Shown one piece after another: positions 44,764 to 56,453 of a stretch of DNA of 64,000 nucleotides. Origin of the DNA: Patiria miniata. Its lineage: Eukaryota; Echinodermata; Asteroidea; Valvatida; Asterinidae. Every line of letters begins with the position of its first letter. Within the stretch, counting starts at the first letter, position 1. Made by a program: the position numbers and the translations under genes. A model generated the notes under the pieces. It was not told the origin of the DNA. It did no database searches and saw nothing but the letters and a program-made list of their open reading frames with translations. Location of the stretch: contig NW_024037064.1 of the NCBI RefSeq assembly GCF_015706575.1, positions 6,611,606-6,675,605 on the forward strand, given 5' to 3'.

Positions 44764-45405
44764 TTTTTTGTTGTTTCAGACATTGCTACTGGCAATATTT
44801 TGTTCCAGCATGTCCAGGGCACATACCATTTGACCTTTACTTCCAGTGTAACCGGAAGTACAATGATAATAAATTTAACTTGAAGACGGAAGCATTTTGC
44901 TACAGTTATATAAATTATGCAAATATTTAGTTAGGAATGTCCAATACAAACATTGGCATGATGACATAATTACACGAAAGGGCGCGTACCAGTACATTCA
45001 CGCAATGCGTCTCTCCAACTAGGGCTCTCAAAAGTTGTCAAAAAAGGGACAATCTACTGTTTGTGCACGTAATCTTTGTAATCACCCTAGATATACATGC
45101 ACCTAGGGCATGTAGGGCCTTGTACTTTTCAATCATATTCTCAAAGGTGGCTTAAGTTCAAAACGTAAAATGCACTCAAATTTGATCAAATTGTCTACTC
45201 AGATTATTTATTTATTTATTTATTTCAACCGGATCCAACAGCGACCAAATCGCCAATTACAGTAGCACCAAAAATAATTGCAAACAAATAGTGTCACCAG
45301 AGTTACCCTTTACATCTTGCGCTTAACTTTCCAGGTTGTGGGTCTCTGGTCAGACCAAAGTTCTGGACTTGATGTAGTGATGCATTTAAAAAAAATATTC
45401 AATTT

Positions 45406-46665
45406 TCAACCAGTTACTTGTGAACTGACTGCAAAAAACATCACCAGTCACTCGGGATACATGGCCTACATGTACAGTATATAAGTGTTGTACATGTAGC
45501 TGAATCCAACACTATCACACATAAACGTGAACAAAACTGAATACAAGTATTCGCAGTCACACATACCGGTACATGTATGGGAAGTCAAAATAAACCGTTT
45601 TTGTTAAATTTAAGTTGGATTTGAAAAGGCGTCTCTACAAATCCCAGGATTGGGGAAAAATTATATAAAATAAAAAGTAAGAACTACAATGTAGTAAGAA
45701 GTTTTCGGCTACCAAAAAAAGGGGGGGGGTTGGAATCTGTAGGCCAAGAATACATAAATTTTGATCCGTATTTGTGTCTTGACATCCTCGTGTAAGTTGT
45801 TAGTCTTTATGTTACAGTGCAGGCTCTAAAATTGGCATTAAAAAGTCGGTATATCAAGCAGAAATTGCAATGTGGCAGTGACCTACCGGTATCTCTTTTA
45901 CAAATTTGTTCCCCTCGACTGGCTTTAGTAAGTCACATTGTGGCGCTGTTTTCAAGATGGCTGTGGAATGTGAAACTTACTTTCTAAGCATGTCAAGTGG
46001 ACAACGTGTCTTTGGATTCTAAAATGGCACATTCCAGATGAAAGTGCACAATCATTAAAACAATACGTGCAGTAAGACCTGCACCTCAGAAAAAGTTTAC
46101 CCATATTTGTTATAACCTATGAAATCGTATTGGTACTACTGAAAGTTTAATCCAATACGTCAATGCAAGTCAAGGATTTAAGGGTATTTTGCGAATTGAG
46201 TATTTTGAACTAAATGATTTTCTTGACACTAATAATTTGCAGATCAGATTGTACAGTTTGAAACATGCACATGTGCAACCTTTAACGACTGTAAGTCAAA
46301 AGTATTTGAATGAATTTTTCTATCCACACAAACTACACATTCTGCTGAAATAAGTTCGAATAAAAAGGCTTTATAGGCCTAGTTGTTTGCAAAACAAAAT
46401 ACATATTGCTTTCATTTATATTATTATTTGATCATAATAATCGAAAGATATTTTGTGTACATGTAGATTGTCTGAGCAAAGGAACATAACTCGGCTAGAT
46501 ATGGTTATTTAAACAAAAACCGTGTCTAACTAAATTCATAACATACATGTAGTAGAAGACTAGAAGTGTTCTTTTAATATTAAACATTTGATGTTTAATC
46601 CAATAAATTTTAATCCAATTAAAACACTGCCAATTAATTAACTGTGTGAAGTATAAATCGTCTGG
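45406..46665. other. No gene seen between the triplicated block and the host gene
   Basis: I find no supported coding region, RNA gene or inverted-repeat element here. Scattered ACATGTA words and short A/G runs (45714-45730) occur. Confidence 0.5.
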
Positions 46666-49153
46666 TTATGTGTTTTCGTTCTGACTTTTCTTTGATTGGC
46701 CCTGAGGGACGTACTTCAGGGTCAGAAGCGCAAGTTGGTGTTGTAAGGGTTCGTTCTCACTGGATTCCTCGATTAAAGCTTCGTCTGCTTTGGCCCACCT
46801 GATGTACCGACAGTGTTTCATCTCTTCAAACAGTTCTCCGTCCTCCAAGTCCTGAAGGTTGGCGACATCGTCCATCTGCAGAGACTCCCGCCGGAACTTG
46901 CGGTAGCTTTGCATTTTCTGCACCTCATCTTGTAGCGTGTCGAAGGTGGTGGCATGCATGATCTGCGTGCTGACCCTGCGCATTTGACGTCTCGGTGTTG
47001 AGCGTGATGTGGACGAGGCTGTCTGTTGCATGAGGGTGGACTGCCTTTCTATCTTGGCACCAGGATTGTTGCTGATCCCACGTGACTCGGGTGAAAAGGC
47101 TGGCGAGGAAAACTTACTGTGGGCCAGCAAAGGGGCCTTGGTGGGAGTGGACGCCTGCGAGAGGACGCTCATGTCAAGACCCGACTTGGGTCGCTCATCA
47201 CGGTGGCCGTGGTGTGGTGACATGTCATCAATGCATATAGACGGCGCTGGCATTTCACCTTTTGAAGTCATGCGACGGACGTGGTTCTTCAGCTGTGCTT
47301 TGTACATGTCCAGGTAGTTGGTTCGCAGCACCTTGCTATTGGAGTCCAGTTGTTGCTCGGCAATGGTGGCGCAGGTACCGACACTCGTCTGAGGGCGTCT
47401 TTTCTTTGGCCGCGGTCTTCGGGAGTAAGACATCGGGCTGGATTGAGGACGTACGCCGAGCTTCTTCATGACCATTCTCACCGATTCCTCAGCCGCTGCC
47501 GTGCTCTCATTGTCTGCCAGGGCTTTGCTTGCCTCGCTGATAACGCTCTTTGTCCTACTCACCGGTGTTGCCCACTTCCCATCAGTCCTGTCTCCCTGCG
47601 TCGGTGTCTCCATCTTCTCTCCGGTGCCACCCGCAGCAGTCGCATGCTCTTCTGTCCCATTGCCTTCTGGAAAGACCTCCACTGCCTCCTCAAATTCCTC
47701 CATCACCTTCCGATAGTGATATATCTGGACCTGATCTGATCTCATCGAGGACAGTCTTCTCTTGGACATCTTGAGGCCTTTTCACACTGTCCAAAATCTC
47801 CGGGTTGGAACCGGTTCCAACCCCGAGATTTTTTTCAACCCTTTCCCACTTCTAACATTTCAACCCGGTTCCGATCCGGGTAGCGTGCTCTAGCCGGATC
47901 GAAATCAACCCTGTGAGGGACCAGGGTTGAAAATCTCAACCCGGATCGAAATTGCATTTTTCGGCCTGAACCGTGTCGAAAATGACAGTGTGAACCGCCC
48001 GGGGTTGAGTCACTCACGGCCGATCCGTGTTGAGTTGAGGCCGACATTTTACCGAAAATCTGACACGCCGTGCATAATATTTCCCTCCACCACTATCGCC
48101 GTCACAACACCGATCACGAAACAATTGCTCCCTAATTATCATCCAATAATGTATCGGTGTATGGAGCATCCTTTACCGAGTCTGGGCTTGTATTAGGTCT
48201 GCAAAATGTACCCCAAAAAAGTACATTTCTAATGCTAAATAGAACGAATCGTCTAACGAAATGACCGGAGCCATTTTGGAAATATTGCACACAGCTGCGC
48301 TGGTGTCGTACAAAAATCGGACTCCCAAATCGGATTCCTTTACTCTCTTATTATTGGCCAAACCCTTTCACGTGACAGGTCCTTCTCCTAATAGGCATGC
48401 GCAATACTACCAATGAGTCCGTATTTCACAGAGTAGTAAATTCACGCTGAACACCGGCCTGTCTGTAAGCCTCGTGCGCGCAGCAGCCGCGTGCGTCGCA
48501 ATGCATTATGGGATTGAGAAAATCATCGCAGCGCCCTGTGCCGAATGCGATCCGTGTCGAGAATTTGTAGTGTGAATACACGTGGGCCGTAGCCGGATTG
48601 AACGTTACACGGTTCACGTAGCGGCCGTTCCCGTAAAGGACAGTGTGAACGTCGCGTCTCTCCGATCCGTGTCGAAAAATACTCGGGCTGAACCGGGTTG
48701 GATCCGGGTAGGTTTCAGCACGGTTCGAAACGGAGATAGTGTGAAAAGGCCTTTGGTGTATTCTCTGGGAGGGGGTTTGCTGGTGGCCACCGATTCAGCG
48801 TGAGATGCAAAGTGCTGTTGTCCCCTGACTCTCTTCTTAGGAAGCAGGGTGGCTAGTTCAGCTGGGGTGGGGAGAGTCGTGGCGCGGGGACGGGCCAGGT
48901 ATGATGGCATCCCCTCGGGCTTGGCCAGCCGCGGCATGGGGCACTCCTTAGACGACACTCGCCAGATCCCCTCATGAGACTTGCGGATGCAGAGGTCCCG
49001 ATCTTTCTCCAGGACGTTGACCACTTTCTTCAGTCTCTGCTCCTGCGTGCGGTTCTGCATCTGGGCCTTGACAAAGATGCGGCTGGAGCGGGCTTTGAGC
49101 TAGTCCAGCAGCCGACGGTAGTGGCGCTTGGTGCTGCCCGGTCCGCCAGTCAT
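46666..49153 (-). pseudogene. Host protein gene of unknown function, split by a transposon
   Basis: Two coding parts, 48753-49153 and 46666-47770, flank a 979-bp insertion. Counting one copy of the 3-bp target they form 1506 bases, exactly 502 codons, in one phase. The proposed ATG is at 49153 (MTGGPGSTKRHYRR). Codon 18 is TAG where a Gln codon would fit, so a second lesion is present unless translation starts at the ATG at 49060. The protein is basic and serine-rich, with LKKVVNVLEKDRDLCIRK, RRPRPKKRRPQTS and LEDGELFEEMKHCRYIRW segments. There is no membrane segment. I do not recognise the family. Composition is GC-rich and codon-like, unlike the surroundings, which supports a real gene. Confidence 0.7.
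47774..48752. mobile_element. 979-bp inverted-repeat transposon inside the host exon
   Basis: The ends are AGGCCTTTTCACACTGTCC and the near-complement AGTGTGAAAAGGCCT. TTG occurs directly outside both ends (47771-47773 and 48753-48755) as a 3-bp target duplication. Subterminal words such as CCGTGTCGAAAA and CCGGATCGAAAT repeat in both orientations. No transposase frame is present. A 3-bp duplication suggests a Harbinger-like group, but TTG is not its usual target. Confidence 0.78.
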
Positions 49154-50331
49154 GGTGACGACCTTCCGTTTAACAATTCAAAGGAAAACAGCTTGTATAG
49201 AAGAATACAACTTCTGTACAAGTATCCTTTGTTGATCTGACTCACTGCTTATCCGTTAAGTGAAGTTTTGTATCTCATTGATAATGCTGCTGCATAATCT
49301 GATGATGTCAGTGTCCTGCAATCAAAACAAATGTTTAATGTTATTATTATTTAAGCCTTAGTATCACTTTAATTCAACGCAAGGACGATAACACTATCGC
49401 ATTGGTAGCAGACCTGCCAATCACTGACAGCGGCCATGCACGGTGAGTGACATTCAGCTGTCCACAGGCGACCAAAACCCGGCCAAATTACCGACTTGAC
49501 TTCAAGTCGTAAGGTTTCGCCTGCGAATGGACACAATGTAATTGTTATCGACAAATACACTTAGCTACAGGGATCCGTGTTTTCAAAGGCAGCAGCCAAC
49601 CCAGAAATTGAAACACAAACACATTAATTGTGCCATTTAATATTAATTTGTTGCCTAATAAACACGAGAAACCTTCCTTCGCTTTCGTAATACACAATAA
49701 GATTTTTCCGGGTGGGCGGTTTCTAAAATAAAAGTTACACTGTTCCTCACTTTGATGGCCCTTTTTCAATGTGAAGAACCAGTCACTCGTTGGCATTACG
49801 GATACACCGTGCCACGAGTATCCTTGAGCAAAAAAAATAATTGCAAAGACATGAAGCAGAACGCGACAACGGGCCTGGAGTACAACTTCCATTGAAGAAA
49901 ACCCTGTGTCACAATGGGCTTATGCGCTTGCGAGCAACGAACCCGTCGATTAGCTGACTTATTGATGTCCGTCCACCAACCTCCCGCCAAGAACCCATGG
50001 AAATACACCAAACGCGGGGAGAATAGCTGAACCACGTGCCTATTATTATTAATGTCCTTACAACTTATTGAGCAGCAACACCCAACAGTGAACTCCGTAG
50101 CCAGGAAAAACAACATACAGAACACCAACAAAAGAAATGTTTTCACTCCACGTCTCATACACATGTCGTTTCCCGAAATTTGATCTTTTTTTGCGAATAA
50201 GTTAAAAACATATGTATCTACCGAAAGTCAGCACATGCTCAGAAAAGCCACAGAAATCTCAATTGATATTATACCCAATTTAACGGATAAAAATCTGTAT
50301 ACAGATATTTCACAAATTAGGACTTGCGCGC
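49154..50331. other. Upstream of the host gene; one weak secreted-protein-like frame
   Basis: I see no confirmed gene. On the minus strand, 49796-50164 begins MCMRRGVKTFLLLVFCMLFF, which looks like a signal peptide or membrane anchor. The rest has no recognisable domain, so it may be chance or a first exon. Confidence 0.3.
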
Positions 50332-50717
50332 TAAGGCCAAAAAAAAAGTCTTCGGTTTCTGGTATGCGCGCGCGTCGCCGTAGCCATGCGCGTCGGCAAA
50401 ATGAAAAAGGTTTTTTTTTTCAATGAAAGATGATGTCTCAAAACCACCAAACTCACTGGTTTGACTGGAATCCTGCTGCTGCACAATTTTAACGTATTTT
50501 TAGATGGGGTTATGATCGAGAATAAGCTTTACAATGTATGTGGCCTCTCTGGTCTCCCATAATATTTGCACTAAGTTTAGTCGGGCACCATTTGCAGTCA
50601 TCAGCCGACATTTGAAGCAAAAAAAAAAAACAGGTAAAGAAAAACAAAAAACGAGTTGTCGCACCACTTTTTGGGCAAGCTCCATACCAGAAACCGGAGA
50701 CTTTTTTGGGGGCCTTA
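50332..50717. mobile_element. ~386-bp MITE with AAGGCC...AAAAGTCT ends
   Basis: The left end TAAGGCCAAAAAAAAAGTCT, continuing TCGGTTTCTGGTATG, is mirrored at the right end (CATACCAGAAACCGG, then AGACTTTTTTGGGGGCCTTA). The arms are about 35 bp. There is no coding capacity. The ends resemble those of the 62596-62886 element. Confidence 0.7.
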
Positions 50718-51340
50718 ACTTATTAATTTTTTTTTACACAGCGAATTTCCTCCCATGTATTTCAAGATATGATGCAAATATTACACATTTCCCAGCGCAT
50801 TATACCTTGCGGCACAGGCTACACCATTATAGAATACAGTTCTCGATAATTCATGGTTATACCTCTGCCCGATTGGGACCTCTGACTCACATTATCAGAG
50901 GGAACTGAGGAAATATCAACCTCACGATACTCATTCATCAGTTTGGGTGTTTATTTACAACACCGGTCGTTTCTTTTAGTTCCTTGTCAGGTGGGAAATT
51001 TCGGGGAATTCTTTTTAAAGGGGCCTTCGGTCTCCGGTAGCGTTTGATTTTACAACATCAACGACTGACTGAGAGGGTTCAGACCAAATATTGCCCCAAA
51101 AAAGGAAAGGGATAACTTGACTGTTCGAAAATATACAGTTCGGCGAAGTTTTCGGGGAACAAACTTAAAACATTATCATATTTCAGAAAAATGGGATAAT
51201 GTTACTTGACGTGACAGAATCTTTCTTAACTCGTAAAAATTGTATCTTATCTTACCTCAAAAGTACTTTTGACATCCATGTGAGAGCAATTGTTAATGGC
51301 GGCGTTTTACAGCTACTAGCAACCTTGTAGATATCCAACT
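50718..51340. other. Non-coding flank of the Gypsy element
   Basis: Nothing identifiable apart from GGCCTTCGGTCTCCGG near 51025, which resembles the inner part of the neighbouring MITE's end. Confidence 0.5.
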
Positions 51341-51344
51341 ATTA

Positions 51345-51548
51345 TGTTGTGTATGCAGACTGCAGTGATCTATTTATAGTGCAACCAGTGTATGACGTCA
51401 TTTGTTAATCGTCTGTACATTCTAGTACGTGTGTACTCTAGTGTGTTATGGCATGACATGGAACGTGAATACAATACGAAGCAACCAGAAAAGTATCCCT
51501 AATCTCAGTCTCTCCTTAATCGGGTATTATTGACGTACGAACACAACA
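51345..51548 (+). repeat. 5' LTR of the Ty3/Gypsy element
   Basis: The 204-bp LTR starts TGTTGTGTATGCAG and ends ACGAACACAACA (TG...CA). A TATA-like TATTTATAG lies at 51371-51379 and a CRE-type TGACGTCA at 51393-51400, which may serve transcription. ATTA at 51341-51344 is the target duplication, repeated at 56992-56995. Confidence 0.92.
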
Positions 51549-51565
51549 GTGGCGACGAGGATGAA
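51549..51565 (+). promoter_or_regulatory. Primer-binding site of the Gypsy element
   Basis: Directly after the LTR the sequence reads GTGGCGACGAGGATG. TGGCGAC-type sequences at this spot are common tRNA primer-binding sites in Ty3/Gypsy elements. The tRNA species cannot be named with certainty. Confidence 0.65.
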
Positions 51566-51782
51566 CCTTGAACACACGGGTTACGCACAGGATTATCTAC
51601 GGACTATACATTGTGTGAAACGACCCTGAGTTTTCACAAACTTTTTGCAAAGTTTTCTCGACACGTACGGTGATAACTTTTGCACACACGATGCGCGGTA
51701 CAGTACAACGTACATGTACATCGCCATTGGTCCATGCATGGTTGACGACGCATAGTAACGATACGTTTTACGATAAACGATA

Positions 51783-52699
51783 ATGGCGACTTTTCAGAGA
51801 ACTGTGTTCGAGGAATTTAACCCAGTGGACGGTGATATTGATACATATTTGGAGAGACTTGATCAGTATTTCATTGCTGTGGACATTGCGGAGACAGAGG
51901 CAAACGCTGTCAAACGCAAGGCTATTTTGTTGAGCAGCATTGGTTTCACGGCATATAAGACACTTAAAGACTTGTGTTTTTCGCAACAACCCAAGGAAAA
52001 GTCATTCGAGGATTTGTGTAAACTGTTACGGGGACACTACAGACCCAAGAGACTGGCAGTCGCAGAGAGATTTCGATTTCATAATGCTAGACAAATGCCA
52101 GGACAATCGATCTGTGAATACGTTGCTCATTTGAAGAAAATGGCTGTATATTGTGACTTTGCGGGGGATCAACTGCAGGAGAGTTTACGTGTGGGCTGCA
52201 GTCTGAGAGCATCCAAAAGAAGCTGCTCACTCGCAACTACAATTTCCAACAAACTCTGGATCTCGCTCTCGCAGAGGAGGCTGCTGCAAAGAATGTGAGA
52301 GACATGGGCACCGTGGAGACTAAACCAGTGAATAGGGTGCCTTCTCACTACAAGCGTAATCAAAAATGGCAAAAGCCAAGGTCATCGCAACCAAGGAAGC
52401 ATTGTGACTGCTTTGGACTGAACAATCACAATCGCGATGATTGCCGATACAAGAGTGCCACATGCTACAAGTGCAAGAAAGTGGGACATTTGCAGTCAGA
52501 GTGCAAGTCTGATAGTAAATCAGGCCCTGCACCACCAACCACGAAATACACGCCCCAACAGCGAACCAAGCCCAAAGGACGCGTTCGCTATGTGGGAGAC
52601 GACGAAAACCCCCGCGAACTTTACGATCCCACTGATGACGCATATCGCGATGACAGTACATTCGTCGACTCGGTTTTTTACGGTTACGACTTTCGATAA
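51783..52699 (+). pseudogene. Gypsy Gag (capsid and nucleocapsid), frameshifted
   Basis: The ATG at 51783 starts MATFQRTVFEEFNPVDGD. The capsid-like part includes EDLCKLLRGHYRPKRLAVAE, a conserved retrotransposon Gag segment. Phase changes near 52190, after which the frame carries on from about 52200 to 52699 with nucleocapsid knuckles: a CX2C-type GLNNHNRDDC finger, then CYKCKKVGHLQSEC (CX2CX4HX4C, about 52461-52503). Gag packages the element RNA in cytoplasmic particles. The frame closes at 52699, close to where Pol must be entered in another phase, so a programmed shift there is possible. Confidence 0.82.
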
Positions 52700-55600
52700 T
52701 TCAAAAGCGGATACGTCAGGAGACACGACAGCCGATACGTACAGCCGTACTTCAACTATCAAGGTTCCTGTCAAGATCGCGAACATTCCCATACAAATGG
52801 AACTTGACACAGGTGCCGCTGCATCAATCATGAGCCAGTCAGACTATTCACATTCCAATGCAACCGGTGAATCGTGTCCTACACGCTTACGCGGGTGCCC
52901 AATTGCGAATTTTGGGCCAACTGGTTGTCGAGGTTCAGTACGGCGACCAGAAAGCAACGTTACCGCTAATCATCGTCCATGCAGACAAGTACGCACCACC
53001 CTTGTTGGGCAGGGAGTGGTTGACAGTTCTCAAGCTGGACTGGCCTAATCTGTTTTCTCAGGGTCAATACGGTGTGAATTCTGACCCAATCGCCGAGTTG
53101 AAAAGTGAATATAAGGACATTTTTCAGCCAGAGTTAGGCACAGTACGTGGAGTTAAGGCAACACTGCACGTCAAGGAAGACGCTATTCCAGTTTTCCACA
53201 AGGCTCGCACAGTGCCATTGGCTCTTCGCCCCGCAGTCGAAAAGGAACTCGCCAGAATGGAGCAAGAGACAATCATTTACCCAGTTGATTTCAGCGAGTG
53301 GGCGACACCCCTGGTGTGTGTACCCAAAACAGATGGTACGGTACGCCTGTGTGGGGATTACAAAAACACTGTAAACAAATCAATCCACACCGATCAGTAC
53401 CCCATACCTACTTCGGAGGAAGTATTCAGCAAGCTAGCCGGTGGGGAGAAATTCTCCAAAATCGACTTGAAATGCGCATATCAGCAAATGTTGCTCGACG
53501 ACAAATCCCAAGAATACGTCACGATTAACACGCACAAGGGACTGTATCGGTATACACGCTTACCATTCAGTATCTCATCGAGTCCTGCAATCTGGCAGAG
53601 ATTCATCGAACAAGTACTAGCAGGTCTGGACAGCACATAAGCAATCATGGATGATGTGCTTGTTACAGGCAAGACGGATGAGGAACATCTCCGCAACGTA
53701 AAGAACGTTTTCCAGCGATTCCGGAAATACGGTCTCAGGTTGAAGACCGAAAAGTGTCGGTTCATGCAGGAGAGCGTAATCTACATGGGACGTCGCATTT
53801 CTGCAAAAGGGATTCAGCCAACCGACGACAAGGTTGACGCGATACGCAACGCTCCAGTTCCACAGAATGTCACAGAGCTTCGCTCATGGTTGGGGATGGT
53901 CAACTTCCAAGCGCAGTTCCTTCCCAACCTGTCGACCATGGCCCATCCGTTAAACGAACTGCTCGGGGATTGTCCTTGGCAGTGGACGGATGAATGTACC
54001 AGGGCATTTGAGGCAGTGAAGGACGCCATCAGTTCAGACAAACTTCTCGCTCACTACGACCCAGCACTCCCTCTCGAGTTCGCAACGGACGCATCACCAT
54101 ATGGACTTGGAGCAGTCATGCTGCATGTGTACGCTGACGGCTCCAGACATCCTATAGCATATGCTTCACGCTCACTCAATAAACATGAGAAGGGCTACGC
54201 GTAACTGGACAAGGAGGCCCTGGCAATCATGTTCGGTCTCAAACGCTTCCGCACATATCTCTACGGAAGGAAATTTACCATACGGACTGATCAAAAGCCA
54301 TTGGAGCGCATCCTTGGTCCCAAGACGTCGATTCCAACCCTTGCAGCACAACGTCTTCAGCAATGGGCTGTAATGTTGTCCGCATTTGACTACAACTTGC
54401 AGTTCATTCCATCTTCGCAGAATGTGCTCGCGGATGCGCTCTTACATCTCCCATTACCCACAATGGAGGAGGACGATGAAGACGCTATCTACAACATCGA
54501 AGACAAACGCCTCGATAGCCTACCAGTAACCAGTAAGGAGATCTCACAGGCTACAAGAACTGATCCTGTGCTTTCGCGCGTGTTAGAGTTCACTAAAAGT
54601 GGATGGCCAGCAGAGGTAAGGGACGAACGCCTCAAACCTTTCTTCAATCGCAGACACGAACTATCCACGGAACAGGACTGTTTGTTGTGGGGATTAAGAG
54701 TTGTGATACACTACAAGTACGAGAAGTTCATTCTGGGTGAGTTACATGATGCGCATCCAGGAATTGTCAGGATGAAAGAAATTGCACGAAGCTACGTTTG
54801 GTGGCCTAACATCGATCGCGACATCGAACAGACTGTTCGTCTCTGTGCTAGCTGTCAACAGACTAGACACCTTCCAGCTGTGGCACCCCTAATGCCATGG
54901 GTGTGGCATAGCTCTTCGTGGCACAGAATTCACATCGATTTCGCGCAGAAAAATGGTCACGATTTCCTGATCGTCATTGACGCATACGCAAAATGGCCAG
55001 AGATCTTCCACATGAGTAGCACCACCGCGAATGCAACCATCACGGTGCTGCAAGACTTATTCAGCAGGTATGGCATCCCCTACCAACTTGTCAGTGACAA
55101 TGGACTGCAATTCACAAGTGAGGAGTTCCAATGGTTCCTCAACGTGAATGGCGTAAAACACGTAAGAGTTGCACCGTACCACGCCGCAAGTAATGGTGCA
55201 GCAGAACGAATGGTTCAATCCTTCAAACGCGCTCTCAGCTCAAGCAAATCGAGTGTTCGGAGTTTGCAACAACGTATCGACAGTTTCCTGTTGACATATC
55301 GCACTACGACACATGCAACAACCGGTCGTACTCCTGCGAGTTTGTTCCTAGGACGCGAACTGCGTACTCGTTTGTCCTTGCTACGCCCGGACGTTGAACG
55401 CAAGGTGGTCAACATGCAGAGCAACCAAAAGTTGCACCACGACAAACAGACCCAACTCCGCGAGTTCTATGCGGGGGAGGATGTGTTGGTTAAGGATTTC
55501 CGCTGCAAAGAGACTTGGTGGCTGGCCACAGTCGCAGAGCGCACAGCCCCAAAGTCTTATGTGGTAATTTTGCAGGATGGTCGAGTGTGGAAAAGACACG

Positions 55601-55935
55601 TGGATCAGATGAGAAGAGCAGAACGGTCTACATCCAGTCATTCTCAGAACTCAAGGAATGGGATGCACACCTCAGCTCACCAAGATACTGATATGTCTGA
55701 CCTAGCATCCATTCCGGTGTTTATCCCTACCGCTGAGACAGCTCCAGTCGTTGGCTCGCAAATTCCTCAGACAGAACGTACACACGCGCCACCCTCAAAC
55801 ATCACAAGTGGTGAGCAGACTTCACAATCGGCGACACCGACCGTAACCGCAGATTCCAGTGCTTCACCCAAACCCCTACGTCGTTCGTCAAGGGTCAGCA
55901 AACCCCCAGACAGACTCATTGAGACTATGGAATAA
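52700..55935 (+). pseudogene. Gypsy Pol: protease, reverse transcriptase, RNase H, integrase
   Basis: Protease has MELDTGAAASIMS (about 52797-52835). A phase change near 52856 leads to the rest of protease (PPLLGREWL) and reverse transcriptase, with FSKIDLKCAYQQM, LYRYTRLPF and IMDDVLVTG. A TAA at 53638-53640 lies just before IMDD. RNase H has FATDASPYGLGAVM and a TAA at 54202-54204; both stops fit Gln codons with C-to-T change and keep the phase. Integrase has its His-Cys finger (LHDAHPG ... CASCQQ) and DDE residues in HIDFAQ, VSDNGLQFTS and GAAERMVQ. Pol ends at 55935 after a Ser/Thr-rich tail. Without suppression no full-length Pol can be made. Confidence 0.88.
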
Positions 55936-56439
55936 CCTAACTGTTGTTCGCAGAGGCCGGCATGAGAGTTAAAATGTGCATGTACTGCACTTTGAGTTGT
56001 TACAGTTGTGTTAATGTTTATCTTGTTACTCAAGTTGTTTAAACAAGTTTTTAGAGTTGCAGTTTTGAAACAAACAAAAAAGGTTGCAGTTGAAATTGTA
56101 CGGTATTGGAATGTCATGGGTGTAAAAAAAACCAAAAAACTAACAAACAAGCAAGCAAACAAGAAGGAAATCCTAAGGGAAGTTCCGTTTATTCAAATTA
56201 AGGGCAGGAAGAGAAAAAAGCCATTGCTACAATGTACCTTGTCTAGGGACTTGGATTTAATTATGGAAAAAAGGATTTTCTTTGTTTTGAACTTTGGTTT
56301 TCTTGCAACAAGTGTTTGTAGGATTAGCATTTTTTTGTGTAAGGTGTGACATTGTTTTTATAGACAGAATTTTCAGTCGAGGACATTTTCATAGGGTTGA
56401 AAATGATATTTGTGTGTGTGTGTGTACAGCTTCCATATT
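55936..56439 (+). other. Region between Pol and polypurine tract
   Basis: No gene is seen; it is AT-rich with a (GT)n run at 56411-56425. Gypsy elements of the env-less type usually have such a short tail here. Confidence 0.5.
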
Positions 56440-56453
56440 AAGGGGGGAGAGGA
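56440..56453 (+). promoter_or_regulatory. Polypurine tract of the Gypsy element
   Basis: AAGGGGGGAGAGGA immediately precedes the 3' LTR and would prime plus-strand synthesis. Confidence 0.85.

Larger units (their letters stand above)
14178..45405. repeat. Large tandem segmental triplication
   Basis: Three copies of one block follow each other: about 14178-27483, 27484-40864 and 40865-45400 (the last truncated). All share, in order, a leader beginning near AAATATTCTTCGTCTGTACC, the 99/103-bp array and a segment around GGGTACGACCCGATC. Copies 1 and 2 continue with cyclase-like exons and a 23-bp satellite. Copy 3 breaks off 5 bp into the first cyclase exon, at 45339. There it joins a ~62-bp sequence (GGGTCTCTGGTCAGACCAAA...) that also opens copy 1 at 14177, so the block is bounded by a direct repeat. 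Length differences between copies are explained mostly by later insertions. Confidence 0.85.

Noticed and set aside
49545-50164. Two minus-strand frames beginning with hydrophobic leader-like segments
   Set aside because: No domain, homologous motif or clear splice partner beyond the leader; kept only as a weak note.
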